Of a stretch of 64,000 nucleotides of DNA, positions 18,915 to 27,603 are shown piece by piece. A program made the position numbers and the translations under genes. The notes below the pieces were generated by a model. It was given only the letters and a program-made list of their open reading frames with translations, searched no databases and had not been told where the DNA came from. Each line of letters opens with the position of its first letter. Within the stretch, counting starts at the first letter, position 1. Source of the DNA: an uncultured Geobacter sp. (GTDB lineage Bacteria > Desulfobacterota > Desulfuromonadia > Geobacterales > CAIOGM01); the NCBI GenBank assembly GCA_903902855.1, contig CAIUWK010000074.1, forward strand, positions 1 through 64,000, read 5' to 3'.

Positions 18915-19133
18915 TTACCGAGTAATCAACATTCTCCGCCGCTCCCCAACCTTCACAAAGCATTCGCGATCAACCTTTCGTGCTTTTTCCAGAGCCAGTT
19001 CCAACAGGATTCGCCGCTTCTCCGGATCTCGCTCCTGAATCTTGACATAACTCCCAAAACCAAGCCTCTCTCTCAGTAAAACAACTTCAATAGGCGAAGT
19101 TTCGGAATATTTGCGTCGGCGTTCATTGGACAT
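18915..19133 (-). CDS. small basic protein, unknown function
   Basis: This 72-residue, strongly charged, mostly helical protein (SPIEVVLLRERLGFG, then EKRRILLELALEKARKVD) has no cysteine cluster or transmembrane segment. Its ATG is only 7 nt after the mraY stop, behind CAGGA, so it is transcribed with the dcw genes. Together with the following 64-residue gene it forms a two-gene cassette between mraY and murD, of lower GC content than its surroundings. The size and pairing recall toxin-antitoxin modules, but no family is recognised. Confidence 0.65.
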   Translation of the reverse strand: MSNERRRKYSETSPIEVVLLRERLGFGSYVKIQERDPEKRRILLELALEKARKVDRECFVKVGERRRMLITR

Positions 19134-19140
19134 ATTCCTG

Positions 19141-20217
19141 TCACCGCATCTTCAAGGTGGAGATGGCCACCAACGCCAGGATGAGGGTGATGATCCAGAA
19201 CCGGACGATGATCTTCGGCTCGGCCACCCCTTTCAGCTCGAAGTGGTGATGAATGGGGGCCATCCGGAAGATCCGCTTCCCCCGATATTTGTAGGAACCC
19301 ACCTGAAAGATCACGGAGAGCGCCTCGATGACGAAGATCCCCCCCACGATGACCAGGAGTATCTCCTGCTTCGTAATCACCGCCAGGGCGCCCAGACCGC
19401 CACCCAGGGAGAGGGAGCCGACGTCCCCCATGAAGACCTCGGCGGGATAGGAGTTGTACCAGAGAAAGCCGATGCCGGAGCCGACCAGGGCGCCGCAGAC
19501 CACCGCCAGTTCACCGGCCCCCACCACGTAGGGAATCTGCAGATAGGTGGCCAGCTTGATGTTCCCTGCGATATAGGTGAAGAGGAGGTAGGTGGCGGCG
19601 TTGATGGCCACCGGTCCGATGGCAAGACCGTCGAGTCCGTCGGTGAGATTCACGGCGTTGCTGGCCCCCACGATGACCAGCATCACGAAGGGGATGAAAA
19701 AGATCCAAAGGTTCGGATGGATGTTCTTGAAAAACGGAAAGTAAAGCTCCTTGGAAAAACCGGGCATGTTGTAGAGGATGGCCCCGAAGATTCCTGCCAG
19801 AAGCATCTGCCAGAACATCTTCTGCCGGGCAGAGAGCCCCTTGGGGTTCTTTTCCACCACCTTCTTGTAATCGTCGATGAAGCCGATGAGTCCGTACCCC
19901 ACGATGATGAAGAGGGTGAGCCAGACATAAGTATTGGACAGGTCGGCCCAGAGGAGGGTCGGGACGACTATGCCGGCCAGGATGATTACCCCTCCCATGG
20001 TGGGGGTACCCTGTTTCTTCAGGTGCGACTCGGGGCCGTCGGTCCGGATGATCTGGCGCGCCTGGAGCGATTCCAGTAACCGGATGATCCAGGGGCCAAG
20101 GACAAAGGTGACGATGAGGGCCGTGATCATCGCGTAGATGGTCCGGAAGGTCAGGTACTTGAAGATGTTGAAAAGTTTGATGCTGGAGGCCAGCGGGTAG
20201 AGCAGGTGATAGAGCAT
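19141..20217 (-). CDS. mraY: phospho-N-acetylmuramoyl-pentapeptide transferase MraY
   Basis: This 358-residue integral membrane enzyme makes lipid I from UDP-MurNAc-pentapeptide and undecaprenyl phosphate. About ten helices are seen, with [11 protein letters not shown], the aspartate-rich [22 protein letters not shown], and the C-terminal [12 protein letters not shown] that binds metal and nucleotide. The length is normal for the family. The ribosome site is weak. The start lies 6 nt after the murF stop. Confidence 0.98.
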   Translation of the reverse strand: MLYHLLYPLASSIKLFNIFKYLTFRTIYAMITALIVTFVLGPWIIRLLESLQARQIIRTDGPESHLKKQGTPTMGGVIILAGIVVPTLLWADLSNTYVWLTLFIIVGYGLIGFIDDYKKVVEKNPKGLSARQKMFWQMLLAGIFGAILYNMPGFSKELYFPFFKNIHPNLWIFFIPFVMLVIVGASNAVNLTDGLDGLAIGPVAINAATYLLFTYIAGNIKLATYLQIPYVVGAGELAVVCGALVGSGIGFLWYNSYPAEVFMGDVGSLSLGGGLGALAVITKQEILLVIVGGIFVIEALSVIFQVGSYKYRGKRIFRMAPIHHHFELKGVAEPKIIVRFWIITLILALVAISTLKMR

Positions 20218-20223
20218 GGGTTG

Positions 20224-21621
20224 CTATGCCTTTTTTTCGCAGTTGAATTGATCTTTGATGAGGGTCGCCACTCGCTCCATTCGCATCCCCCGGGACCCCT
20301 TTACCAGGACCAGATCCCCCACTTCTGCCTGGCGGAGGATGTCGGCGGCAATCTCTTCGTGGCTCATGCCGACGCTGATGGCTGTGGGGTCGAGTCCTCC
20401 GGCGATGGCGCCGTCGGCGACCATGGTTGCCATCTCCCCCTGGAGGTAGAGACGCCAGGCAACTTTTGCCGCCTCTTCCCCGATCATCCGGTGCAGGGAT
20501 TTCGTATCCGGTCCCAGTTCCAGCATGTCTCCCAGCGCGGCGAAGAGTCTCCCCTCCCCTTTGATCTCGCCCAAGGTGGTCAGTGCCGCCTTCATGGAGG
20601 CAGGGTTGGCGTTGTAGCTGTCATTGATGAGGGTAAGAGGGCCGATCCGTTCTATCTGGAACCGTCGATCTCCCGGTCGGAACTGCTCCAAACCTGCCCG
20701 AATGGTTTCCTTATCCACCCCCAGGGCCTCGGCGGCAGCAGCGGCAGCCAGGGCATTGGAGAGGAGGTGCCGCCCACATCCCTGGAACCGTACCGGAACA
20801 GTCCCTGATACCAGGTGGAGAGTAAAGCTCATCCCGTCGAAACCGTGGTGCGTGATATCGGATGCCGTCACCTCTCCCGACGCCAGGCCGAAGGAGCGGC
20901 GAAGCACGCCGGCGGGTATCGGCAGGGAGGCGATGAGCGGGTCATCGGCGTTGTAGATGGCCGTGCCGCCGGCGGGGAGTCTCAGGAAGAGTTCCCCCTT
21001 GGCTTTCGCCACGTTTTCCACGCTCCCCATACTCTCCAGGTGCGCCGGAAAGGCGTTGGTGACGATCCCCACCTGGGGGGAGGCTATGTGGGCGAGACGG
21101 TCGATCTCCCCAGGTTCACTCATCCCCATCTCCAGAATGGCCCAGCGATGTTCCGATCGGAGTTGAAAGAGCATCTGCGGCAGGCCGATGAGGTTGTTGA
21201 GATTGCCGGCGGTTTTGAGACCGGGTGCGGTGAGCGCCAGGATGGAGGCCAGAATCTCCTTGGTGGTGGTCTTGCCGTTGCTTCCCGTGATCCCCACCAC
21301 GATGAGGTCGCACGTTGCCCTGTGACTAGCAGCCAGATCCCCCAGGGCTCGCAGAGTATCGGGAACCACCACAGTGGTTACCCCGGAAGGGAGCAGGTGG
21401 TCGGCAGCCCATGACGACTCACAGAGGACGACCTGGATTCCTTGTGCCGCCACCTGGTGAAGATGGTCGTGACCGTCGAAGCGCGGCCCCTTCAGCGGTA
21501 CGAAGAGCTCCCCCGTGGCGATGCTGCGTGAATCGGTGGAGATGCCGGTGATCCGGGGGGCATGGCTACCGATGACGGTTCCGCCGGTGGCAGCGGCTAT
21601 CTGGTCGATGGTGAAGATCAC
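20224..21621 (-). CDS. murF: UDP-MurNAc-tripeptide--D-Ala-D-Ala ligase MurF
   Basis: This 465-residue Mur ligase attaches the D-Ala-D-Ala made by Ddl. The N-terminal domain contains STDSRSI and the ATP loop is GITGSNGKTTTKE. EMGMSEPGEI, NAFPAHLE, DSYNANPASM and LAALGDMLELG-like segments follow. The GTG start at 21621 overlaps the murE stop as GTGA, which indicates translational coupling. Confidence 0.97.
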   Translation of the reverse strand: MIFTIDQIAAATGGTVIGSHAPRITGISTDSRSIATGELFVPLKGPRFDGHDHLHQVAAQGIQVVLCESSWAADHLLPSGVTTVVVPDTLRALGDLAASHRATCDLIVVGITGSNGKTTTKEILASILALTAPGLKTAGNLNNLIGLPQMLFQLRSEHRWAILEMGMSEPGEIDRLAHIASPQVGIVTNAFPAHLESMGSVENVAKAKGELFLRLPAGGTAIYNADDPLIASLPIPAGVLRRSFGLASGEVTASDITHHGFDGMSFTLHLVSGTVPVRFQGCGRHLLSNALAAAAAAEALGVDKETIRAGLEQFRPGDRRFQIERIGPLTLINDSYNANPASMKAALTTLGEIKGEGRLFAALGDMLELGPDTKSLHRMIGEEAAKVAWRLYLQGEMATMVADGAIAGGLDPTAISVGMSHEEIAADILRQAEVGDLVLVKGSRGMRMERVATLIKDQFNCEKKA

Positions 21622-23147
21622 GCCGTTTCTCCCCGGAAGGCGGCAGCCGCCTCTTCCCGGTCGTCGAAGTGATATTTCGTCGTGCCGATGATCTGATAAT
21701 CTTCGTGGCCCTTACCCGCCAGGAGCACGATGTCCCCGGGAGAGGAGGAGCGGACCGCCAGCCTGATGGCGTCATGCCGGTTTTCCACGGTGGTGAATCC
21801 CTTGTTGAACCCTGTGCCGGGGCTCTCCATCAGGTCATCGGCCCGATATTCGTGAAGCCCCAGAGGGAGAATCCCTGACCTGACCTCTTTGATAATCGCT
21901 GCGGGCTCTTCCGTGCGGGGATTGTCGGAGGTGATGATGGTCAGGTCGCTGTAGCGCCCCGCCACCTCTGCCATGACCGGTCGTTTGGAGCGATCCCGAT
22001 CGCCGCCGCAACCGAAGAGGGTGATGATCCGGTGCCCCCCCAGGGAGCTCACCGTCTTCAGCACGTTTTCCAGGGCATCCGCCGTATGGGCGTAATCCAC
22101 CAGCAGGGTTACCCCGCAATCGTTGAGAACCCGCTCCATCCTCCCCGGTACCGGCCGGTGTCGTTCTATCCCGGCGCGAATGGCGTCCAGGGGGAGCCCC
22201 AATCCGATGCCGGCCCCTGCCGCCGCCAGGATGTTGTAGAGATTGAATCTCCCCAGCATCTCCGCCTTGAAGGGGAATTCACCCTGGGGAGTGACCAGCA
22301 CTCCGGAGATTCCCTCTACGGAGCAGACAGGGTTTCGCACCGTAACGGTGGCAAGGGTATCGATCCCATAGGTAATCACCGGGGAGGCGGACGCCGCAGC
22401 CAACTCCGCCCCGGCCGGGTCATCACTGTTGATAACGGCTGCGCGCAGCGGCTTCCGGCTGTCGGGAACGAGAAGGTCGCTGAAGAGGCGTCGTTTACTT
22501 GCCAGGTAGGTTGCCATGTCGTGGTGATAGTCCAGGTGCTCCGGGGTAAGGTTGGAGAAAACCCCCACGTCGAAGTGACAGCCATCGGCCCGGTGCTTCT
22601 CCAGGGCGTGGGACGAGAGCTCCATAACGATGGCTTTTGCCCCTTGATCCACCAGTTCCCGGAGAACCCGCTGCAGTTCCGCCGATTCCGGCGTGGTGTG
22701 GGGGGCGGGGAGCCGAAACTCCCCCAGACGGTAGCTGATGGTGCCGATGACCGCCGCCGGGAGTCCCGCCGTCGCCAGCATCGCCTCCACCAGATAGGTG
22801 GTGGTGGTCTTGCCGTTGGTGCCGGTGATCCCCACCACCGGGATGTCGGCGGTGGGATCGCCATAAAAGGTCGCGGCCATCCGTGCCAGGGCCAGGCGGG
22901 CGTCGGGCACCTTAATCCAGGGGATATCCGTGGGGGCAAAGCGGGGATCTTCCAGCACCACCGCCGAGGCCCCCGACCGGACGGCTTGGTCAATAAACCG
23001 GTGACCATCCGCGACAACCCCCCGCAGGGCGAAAAAGAGGGTGCCGGGAGTTACCCGGCGCGAATCGTAGGCCAACCCCGTAATCTCGGCATCGTCTGCA
23101 AGGGGTGGCGCCGACTCCAGCACCGTGATGAGATGAGATAGTTTCAT
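21618..23147 (-). CDS. murE: UDP-MurNAc-L-Ala-D-Glu--meso-DAP ligase MurE
   Basis: This 509-residue Mur ligase adds the third stem-peptide residue. The ATP loop is [13 protein letters not shown], and the substrate motif is DNPRTEEP. The DNPR form is the signature of enzymes specific for meso-diaminopimelate rather than lysine, as expected for a Gram-negative cell. YDSRRVTPGTLFFAL in the N-terminal domain and HTPDALENVL-like and GCGGDRD segments complete the match. It follows ftsI by 15 nt. Confidence 0.97.
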   Translation of the reverse strand: MKLSHLITVLESAPPLADDAEITGLAYDSRRVTPGTLFFALRGVVADGHRFIDQAVRSGASAVVLEDPRFAPTDIPWIKVPDARLALARMAATFYGDPTADIPVVGITGTNGKTTTTYLVEAMLATAGLPAAVIGTISYRLGEFRLPAPHTTPESAELQRVLRELVDQGAKAIVMELSSHALEKHRADGCHFDVGVFSNLTPEHLDYHHDMATYLASKRRLFSDLLVPDSRKPLRAAVINSDDPAGAELAAASASPVITYGIDTLATVTVRNPVCSVEGISGVLVTPQGEFPFKAEMLGRFNLYNILAAAGAGIGLGLPLDAIRAGIERHRPVPGRMERVLNDCGVTLLVDYAHTADALENVLKTVSSLGGHRIITLFGCGGDRDRSKRPVMAEVAGRYSDLTIITSDNPRTEEPAAIIKEVRSGILPLGLHEYRADDLMESPGTGFNKGFTTVENRHDAIRLAVRSSSPGDIVLLAGKGHEDYQIIGTTKYHFDDREEAAAAFRGETA

Positions 23148-23162
23148 AGCCGTTTTCCGTGG

Positions 23163-25139
23163 TCAGGCTGAAGGGGCGAAGCGGACCCAGACCTGGTCAT
23201 TGGGGGTGATCTGCCGGCCGGCGGGCGGTTGCTGTTCCACGGCCCGACCGCTGCCGATGAGCCTGATGTTCAGCCGTCGTTTTTCCATGAGCTGCATCAC
23301 CTGGCGGATGCTCATCCCCCGGGTATTGGGCATCTGTTCCCCATCGTCACTGTTGACGATCTCACCTTCGGCTGCTGCGTCATCATTGTCCACGTCTGCC
23401 GCCTTGGTGGGCGCCGCCACAGCCACTGCTGTCCGTTGCCCCGTTTTTTCCGGGGTAACCCGGAGATAGGAGAGGGTCTGTCGGGCGATGGCGCCGAAGG
23501 CCGGAGCCGCCACGATGCCGCCATAGGGACTCTTCTTGGGCTCATCCACCACCACCAGGATCGTCAACCGGGGGTTCTTCACCGGGACAAAGCCGACAAA
23601 GGAGCCGATTCGTTTGCTGGAATATCGTTTGGTGGCCGGGTCAACCTTTTGGGCCGTACCGGTCTTGCCGGCCACGCCATACCCCTCCACCGCAGCCCCG
23701 GAGCCGGTACCGTCGGGCTGGGTCACCGATTCCATCATGACGGCAACCTTCCGGGCGGTATCCTCGGAGACGACTCGCCGCCGGACCTGCGGGACGAACT
23801 GTTGAGTCACGTTGCCGTTCTCGTCGGTGATCTGCTCCACCATGAAGGGTTTCATGAGGACACCCTTGTTGGCCACTGCGGAGATGGCTGCCGTGAGCTG
23901 AACCGCCGTGGTGGAGACCCCCTGTCCGAAGGAGACCGTGGCCAGTTCGGACTCGTACCAATGCCCGCCCCGAATGCTCCCCACCGCCTCGCCGGGGAGG
24001 TCGATGCCGGTCCGTTCGCCGATGCCGAAACTCTTGAGATATGCCGAAAGCCGCTCCTGCCCCAACCGGCGGCCGATCTTGGCCGCGCCGATGTTGCTGG
24101 AGTGTTTGAGGATGTCGGCCACGGAGAGTCGACCGTATTTGTGGGTATCGTGGATGGTGGCCCCGCCGATACTGTAGCTTCCCAATTCGCAGTCGAAACT
24201 ATCCTTCAGCGAGATAGCCTTATCCTCAAGGGCCGCGGCCATGAGAAGCACCTTGAAGGTCGAGCCGGGTTCGAAGCTGTCGGTCACGGCGAGGTTGCGC
24301 AGGGTGGCGTGGGGGAAGCGAAAATAGGCATTGGGGTTGAAGGTCGGGTAGTTGGCCATGGCCAGTATCCGGCCGCTCTGCGTCTCCATGACGATGGCCA
24401 TGCCGGACTTGGCGCCGTTATCCTCCACCGCTTTGGTCAATTCCCGCTCGGCTATGTACTGGATGTTCCGGTCCAGCGTAAGGGTGATGTTATTCCCCTT
24501 GGAAGAGTTCCTGATTACCGTCCCTTTGAGGCGGATATTGCGCCCCAGGGCATCCCGTTCGGTTATCAGGTACCCCACGTTCCCCAGAATATCCTTATCG
24601 TATTTTTTTTCAATTCCTTCCAGCCCACCGGGGTCAAGGCCGGTGAAACCGACCACATGGGCCGCCACCTGGGAGTTGGGATAGAACCGTTTGGTCTCCC
24701 TCGCGAATTCGATGCCGTCCAGTTCCAGCGTTTCAATCTTTTTTCTCAGGTCAGGGGTGATCCGACGCTGGAGCCAGAGGAAATGTTTCAGCTTGTTATC
24801 CGTCAGTTTCTTTTCCAGTTCCTGGCGGCTGATCCCCAGAAGCGGCGCCAATTTAGCGGCAGTTTCCGGGATGTTCTCTATGACCTTGGGTTCGGCGAAA
24901 CAGGAGTCCATCTCGATGGACACCGCCAGCGGCAGACCGTTGCGATCGGAGATGTTTCCTCGTGCCGGGGTGAGCTGCACGGTCTTCTGATGCTGTCGCT
25001 CGGCCCGTTTTACCCACTCGTCGGTGGTGACGATCTGAAGATAATAGGCGCGGGAGAGAACGGTCACAAAGACAACGCCGAACAGACAGCCGATCAGTCT
25101 AATCCTGATCTTGTTCCCTTTCTCACGGTCAGGCTTCAT
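23163..25139 (-). CDS. ftsI: septal class B penicillin-binding protein with PASTA domain
   Basis: This 658-residue transpeptidase of septal peptidoglycan has an N-terminal transmembrane anchor (about 12-30), a PBP dimerisation domain, and a transpeptidase domain with the nucleophile motif SxxK (GSTFK, near residue 292), SxN (SSN, near 346) and KTG (near 495). A C-terminal PASTA domain (about 595-658) with an acidic linker before it is present, as in the SpoVD-like PBPs of deltaproteobacterial dcw clusters and unlike E. coli FtsI. The ATG overlaps the ftsL stop. Confidence 0.96.
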   Translation of the reverse strand: MKPDREKGNKIRIRLIGCLFGVVFVTVLSRAYYLQIVTTDEWVKRAERQHQKTVQLTPARGNISDRNGLPLAVSIEMDSCFAEPKVIENIPETAAKLAPLLGISRQELEKKLTDNKLKHFLWLQRRITPDLRKKIETLELDGIEFARETKRFYPNSQVAAHVVGFTGLDPGGLEGIEKKYDKDILGNVGYLITERDALGRNIRLKGTVIRNSSKGNNITLTLDRNIQYIAERELTKAVEDNGAKSGMAIVMETQSGRILAMANYPTFNPNAYFRFPHATLRNLAVTDSFEPGSTFKVLLMAAALEDKAISLKDSFDCELGSYSIGGATIHDTHKYGRLSVADILKHSSNIGAAKIGRRLGQERLSAYLKSFGIGERTGIDLPGEAVGSIRGGHWYESELATVSFGQGVSTTAVQLTAAISAVANKGVLMKPFMVEQITDENGNVTQQFVPQVRRRVVSEDTARKVAVMMESVTQPDGTGSGAAVEGYGVAGKTGTAQKVDPATKRYSSKRIGSFVGFVPVKNPRLTILVVVDEPKKSPYGGIVAAPAFGAIARQTLSYLRVTPEKTGQRTAVAVAAPTKAADVDNDDAAAEGEIVNSDDGEQMPNTRGMSIRQVMQLMEKRRLNIRLIGSGRAVEQQPPAGRQITPNDQVWVRFAPSA

Positions 25140-25468
25140 GGAACGGGTCTTATCTGGACGTCGGTGGGGAGGGTCATCCCCAACTCTTCCCGTGCTATTT
25201 TTTCAATACGCCCCGGGGTCTTCAGGGAGGCGATTTCAAGACGGAGCCGGCTGGCCTCCTGCTTTGCCTCGCGGATGGCGCCATCGGAATCGGAAATCTG
25301 GAGGTTGAGGTCGATGACCGTAACCCGTGACCAGACATGGAAGAGCGCCACCAACGTCAGAAGAACCATGACGACCACGAGGTAGGGAAACATGTTCCAG
25401 TGATGGTTTGTGGTATCAAAGGCATGGGGCGCCGCAACTTTGGTGAATGCGGTTTTTATGTTTGCCAT
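25136..25468 (-). CDS. ftsL: FtsL-like cell division protein
   Basis: This 110-residue bitopic protein has a single transmembrane helix (about 28-47, rich in V and L), then a periplasmic coiled coil (about 55-85) and the terminal motif IEKIAREELGM typical of FtsL/FtsB-type division proteins. It would join FtsQ and FtsB to activate FtsWI. The ATG at 25468 is preferred over an upstream TTG because GAGGAG lies 7 nt before it. The upstream choice would overlap rsmH. Assignment rests on context plus architecture, since sequence conservation in this family is low. Confidence 0.88.
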   Translation of the reverse strand: MANIKTAFTKVAAPHAFDTTNHHWNMFPYLVVVMVLLTLVALFHVWSRVTVIDLNLQISDSDGAIREAKQEASRLRLEIASLKTPGRIEKIAREELGMTLPTDVQIRPVP

Positions 25469-25490
25469 GCGGCGACTCCTCGGTGGCTGC

Positions 25491-26426
25491 TTATCTTTTT
25501 TCAACGGCCCTCAGCCGGGCGCTCCGGGCCCGCGGGTTTGACGCCGTTTCCGTTTCGTCCGGACGGAGCGCGCGGGAGGTCAGAACTTTTACCAGCGGCA
25601 GCTGTCCGCAGGCGCAGATAGGGAGTTCACGGGGGCAGATGCACCCCTGGGCCAGTCCCCGGAAGGTGTGTTTGACGATCCGGTCCTCCAGAGAGTGAAA
25701 GGAGATGACGACTCCCCGTCCTCCCGGCTTCAGGAGGGAGATCCCGGCGGCAAGCCCTTGCTTCAGGCTTCCCAGTTCATCGTTGGTGGCAATCCGGAGC
25801 GCCTGAAAGGTCCTGGTGGCCGGATGAAGCCGCTCCTCCCAGGCTCCTCGGGGGATTGCTCCCTTGATGATATCAACCAGCCCCAGCGTTGTCATGATCG
25901 GAGCTTCGTTGCGGGCCGTGACGATGAATTGGGCGACCCGCTGTGCCCACCGTTCATCGCCGTACTCCCGGATGATCCTAGTCAGCTCTTTTTCCGGCAG
26001 TTCATTCACCAGATCAGCTGCCGTGGCCCCGCTTCCCCTGTCCATCCGCATGTCCAGGGGGGCGTCGGTCTGAAAGCTGAACCCTCGTTCCGCCGTATCA
26101 AGCTGATGGGACGATACCCCCAAGTCGAGGAGGAATCCGTCGATGCCGGTGACCCCTGCGTCGTGCAGCGCTTCCGCCATTGCCGCGAAGTTGCTGTGAA
26201 CCGGGTGAAACCGCCGGCCGAACTCTGCAAGGCGTTCTCCTGCCGCTGCCAGCGCGGAATGGTCCCGGTCAAAGGCGTAAAGTATACCGTCCGGGGAGCT
26301 GGCCTCAAGGATGAGCCGGCTGTGCCCTCCACCCCCCAGGGTGCCATCCACGTACAGACCGTCGGAGCGGGGGGCCAGGAGGCGCAGAGCCTCTACGGGC
26401 ATGACCGGTGCGTGCCGGAATTCCAT
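25491..26426 (-). CDS. rsmH: 16S rRNA m4C1402 methyltransferase RsmH
   Basis: This 311-residue SAM enzyme (formerly MraW) methylates N4 of C1402 in the ribosomal P site. [10 protein letters not shown] at the N-terminus, the SAM loop [10 protein letters not shown], the FAFDRDHSA-type acidic motif, [24 protein letters not shown] and the C-terminal [12 protein letters not shown] are diagnostic. GAGG upstream overlaps the end of mraZ. Its position directly after mraZ is standard for dcw clusters. Confidence 0.97.
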   Translation of the reverse strand: MEFRHAPVMPVEALRLLAPRSDGLYVDGTLGGGGHSRLILEASSPDGILYAFDRDHSALAAAGERLAEFGRRFHPVHSNFAAMAEALHDAGVTGIDGFLLDLGVSSHQLDTAERGFSFQTDAPLDMRMDRGSGATAADLVNELPEKELTRIIREYGDERWAQRVAQFIVTARNEAPIMTTLGLVDIIKGAIPRGAWEERLHPATRTFQALRIATNDELGSLKQGLAAGISLLKPGGRGVVISFHSLEDRIVKHTFRGLAQGCICPRELPICACGQLPLVKVLTSRALRPDETETASNPRARSARLRAVEKR

Positions 26427-26429
26427 GGA

Positions 26430-26912
26430 TTAGAGCCTCAATTTGGTTAAGGTCGACGAATTGACGGGGAAATTCTGCACATCCTGTAGACGGACCTTGG
26501 TCCATTGTGCCCGGCACCAGATTTCGGTCTTGGTGGAGAGTCCCACAAAGACGATATCCCGCTCCAGTTCCCCGCTTTTCCGGAGATGAGGCGGGACGAG
26601 AAAGCGGCCCAGCTTATCGGCGCTGCATTCGATGGCAGGTGCCAGGATCCACCGTTGTACCGCGTCAAGTTCCGCGGAAGTCAGCCCTTCGGTGGCGCTG
26701 GAGGTGATCTGCTGTTCGATCTCCAGAAAATTGTTGTAGGGATGGAGTGCCAGACCGGAGGTACGGGTGCCGTCGGGAAGCCACACGGGCTTTGAATTAG
26801 TTATAAAAAAACGCTCATCCTTGAAGGAGTCCAGAAGCTCATCCCGAAGGCGGGCCGGCAGGCTCGTTCTTCCTTTCGTGTCGATGATGGCGTCATAGAT
26901 TCCCCGAAACAC
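26430..26912 (-). CDS. mraZ: transcriptional regulator MraZ
   Basis: This 160-residue protein has two AbrB-like SpoVT domains, the first starting FRGIYDAIIDTKGRTSLPARLRD and the second carrying CSADKLGRFLVPP. MraZ oligomerises and binds tandem TGGGN repeats to repress its own operon. A GTG at 26912 is preferred over a GTG eight codons earlier because family members begin at FRG. It also has a G-rich ribosome site, and the earlier start would place coding sequence over the operator. The operator at 26921-26945 supports autoregulation. Confidence 0.93.
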   Translation of the reverse strand: MFRGIYDAIIDTKGRTSLPARLRDELLDSFKDERFFITNSKPVWLPDGTRTSGLALHPYNNFLEIEQQITSSATEGLTSAELDAVQRWILAPAIECSADKLGRFLVPPHLRKSGELERDIVFVGLSTKTEIWCRAQWTKVRLQDVQNFPVNSSTLTKLRL

Positions 26913-26920
26913 GTCAAAGC

Positions 26921-26945
26921 CCCCAAATAATCCCACTTTTTCCCA
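26921..26945 (-). promoter_or_regulatory. MraZ operator, three 10-bp-spaced TGGGN boxes
   Basis: Read on the minus strand: TGGGA-N5-TGGGA-N5-TGGGG, exactly one box per helical turn. This is the known MraZ recognition pattern. It lies between the predicted promoter (26967-26995) and the mraZ start codon, the same arrangement as described for E. coli mraZ. Confidence 0.88.
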
Positions 26946-26966
26946 CTTTATACCACAGAGGTGGAA

Positions 26967-26995
26967 ACTATACTCAGGGGCAAGATTAATGTCAA
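26967..26995 (-). promoter_or_regulatory. sigma-70 promoter of the dcw operon
   Basis: On the minus strand: TTGACA, a 17-bp spacer, then TATAGT. This is close to perfect consensus. Transcription should start near 26960, just upstream of the three MraZ boxes. Confidence 0.88.
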
Positions 26996-27088
26996 GGCGA
27001 ATATAGGAAGCGTGGGAAAGAAAATTTAGCCAATAAACAGCGGGTTATCCGTTGAAAATTCCAAGTTCGGAAGAGGGAACCGTTGGGT

Positions 27089-27170
27089 TTGGGGGGGGGG
27101 AGATTCTTTATGGTGAAATTCCGTCGGTGACGGTTCATGGGGAATGGTGTGGTATTCGGGGGGGGGGGGC
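27089..27170. repeat. long poly-G tracts in an intergenic region
   Basis: Homopolymers of 10 G (27091-27100) and 12 G (27158-27169) lie in the non-coding stretch 26996-27244 between the dcw promoter and a nuclease remnant. I see no gene in that stretch. Such tracts are prone to slippage or sequencing length error. Confidence 0.6.
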
Positions 27171-27244
27171 GAGGGGTGGTTGGGGATAGTCAGCCGGAAG
27201 AGCGGGGAAGGGGCAGTTCCTGTTTGAGCGTGCCGGCGGCGGCA

Positions 27245-27555
27245 CTACCCCTCAGCCAGCTCAAAACCGACTATGTTCCTGCTTTCCCGGCTAAACTCTA
27301 CACCGATCAGATGAATCGGTTCTCCATACTGCCGGTATTTTTCCGCATATCTTTTCGCCTGTAACTGTTCCAGTGCCTTTCCCTCCGGAACCATCTCCAC
27401 CACCTTGAACTCAAACAGATAGATATGACCACCAAAACGCACCACCATATCCATGCGCCCCCTGTTGGTGCTGTCTTCCACCGTTATATCCAAACCAAGC
27501 GCCGCACTATGGGCAGTTTTTTCCGCACACTACGCCTCGCTACTAACTTTATACA
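27245..27555 (-). pseudogene. remnant of a PD-(D/E)XK nuclease-superfamily protein
   Basis: The last ~80 codons (27245-27493) encode GRMDMVVRFGGHIYLFEFKVVE followed by ALEQLQAKRYAEKY and GVEFS. That is the C-terminal PD-(D/E)XK-like domain seen in the AAA-ATPase/DUF1703 family, with the core D...E-x-K retained (MD, FEFK). Family members are ~500 residues long. Upstream the frame continues for ~18 codons and then meets a TAG. The ATPase part is absent, so this is a 3' fragment of a decayed gene. It lies at the downstream end of the cobalamin operon. No promoter or ribosome site of its own is evident. Confidence 0.7.
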
Positions 27556-27603
27556 TGCAATCCGCCAAAACACCCACATAGCTCTGCATCAACAGATCAG
27601 CAA

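Noticed and set aside
18705-19133. Known type II toxin-antitoxin pair
   Set aside because: Neither small protein shows RelE, MazF, VapC, HigB or antitoxin motifs that I can recognise, so only an unknown pair is reported.
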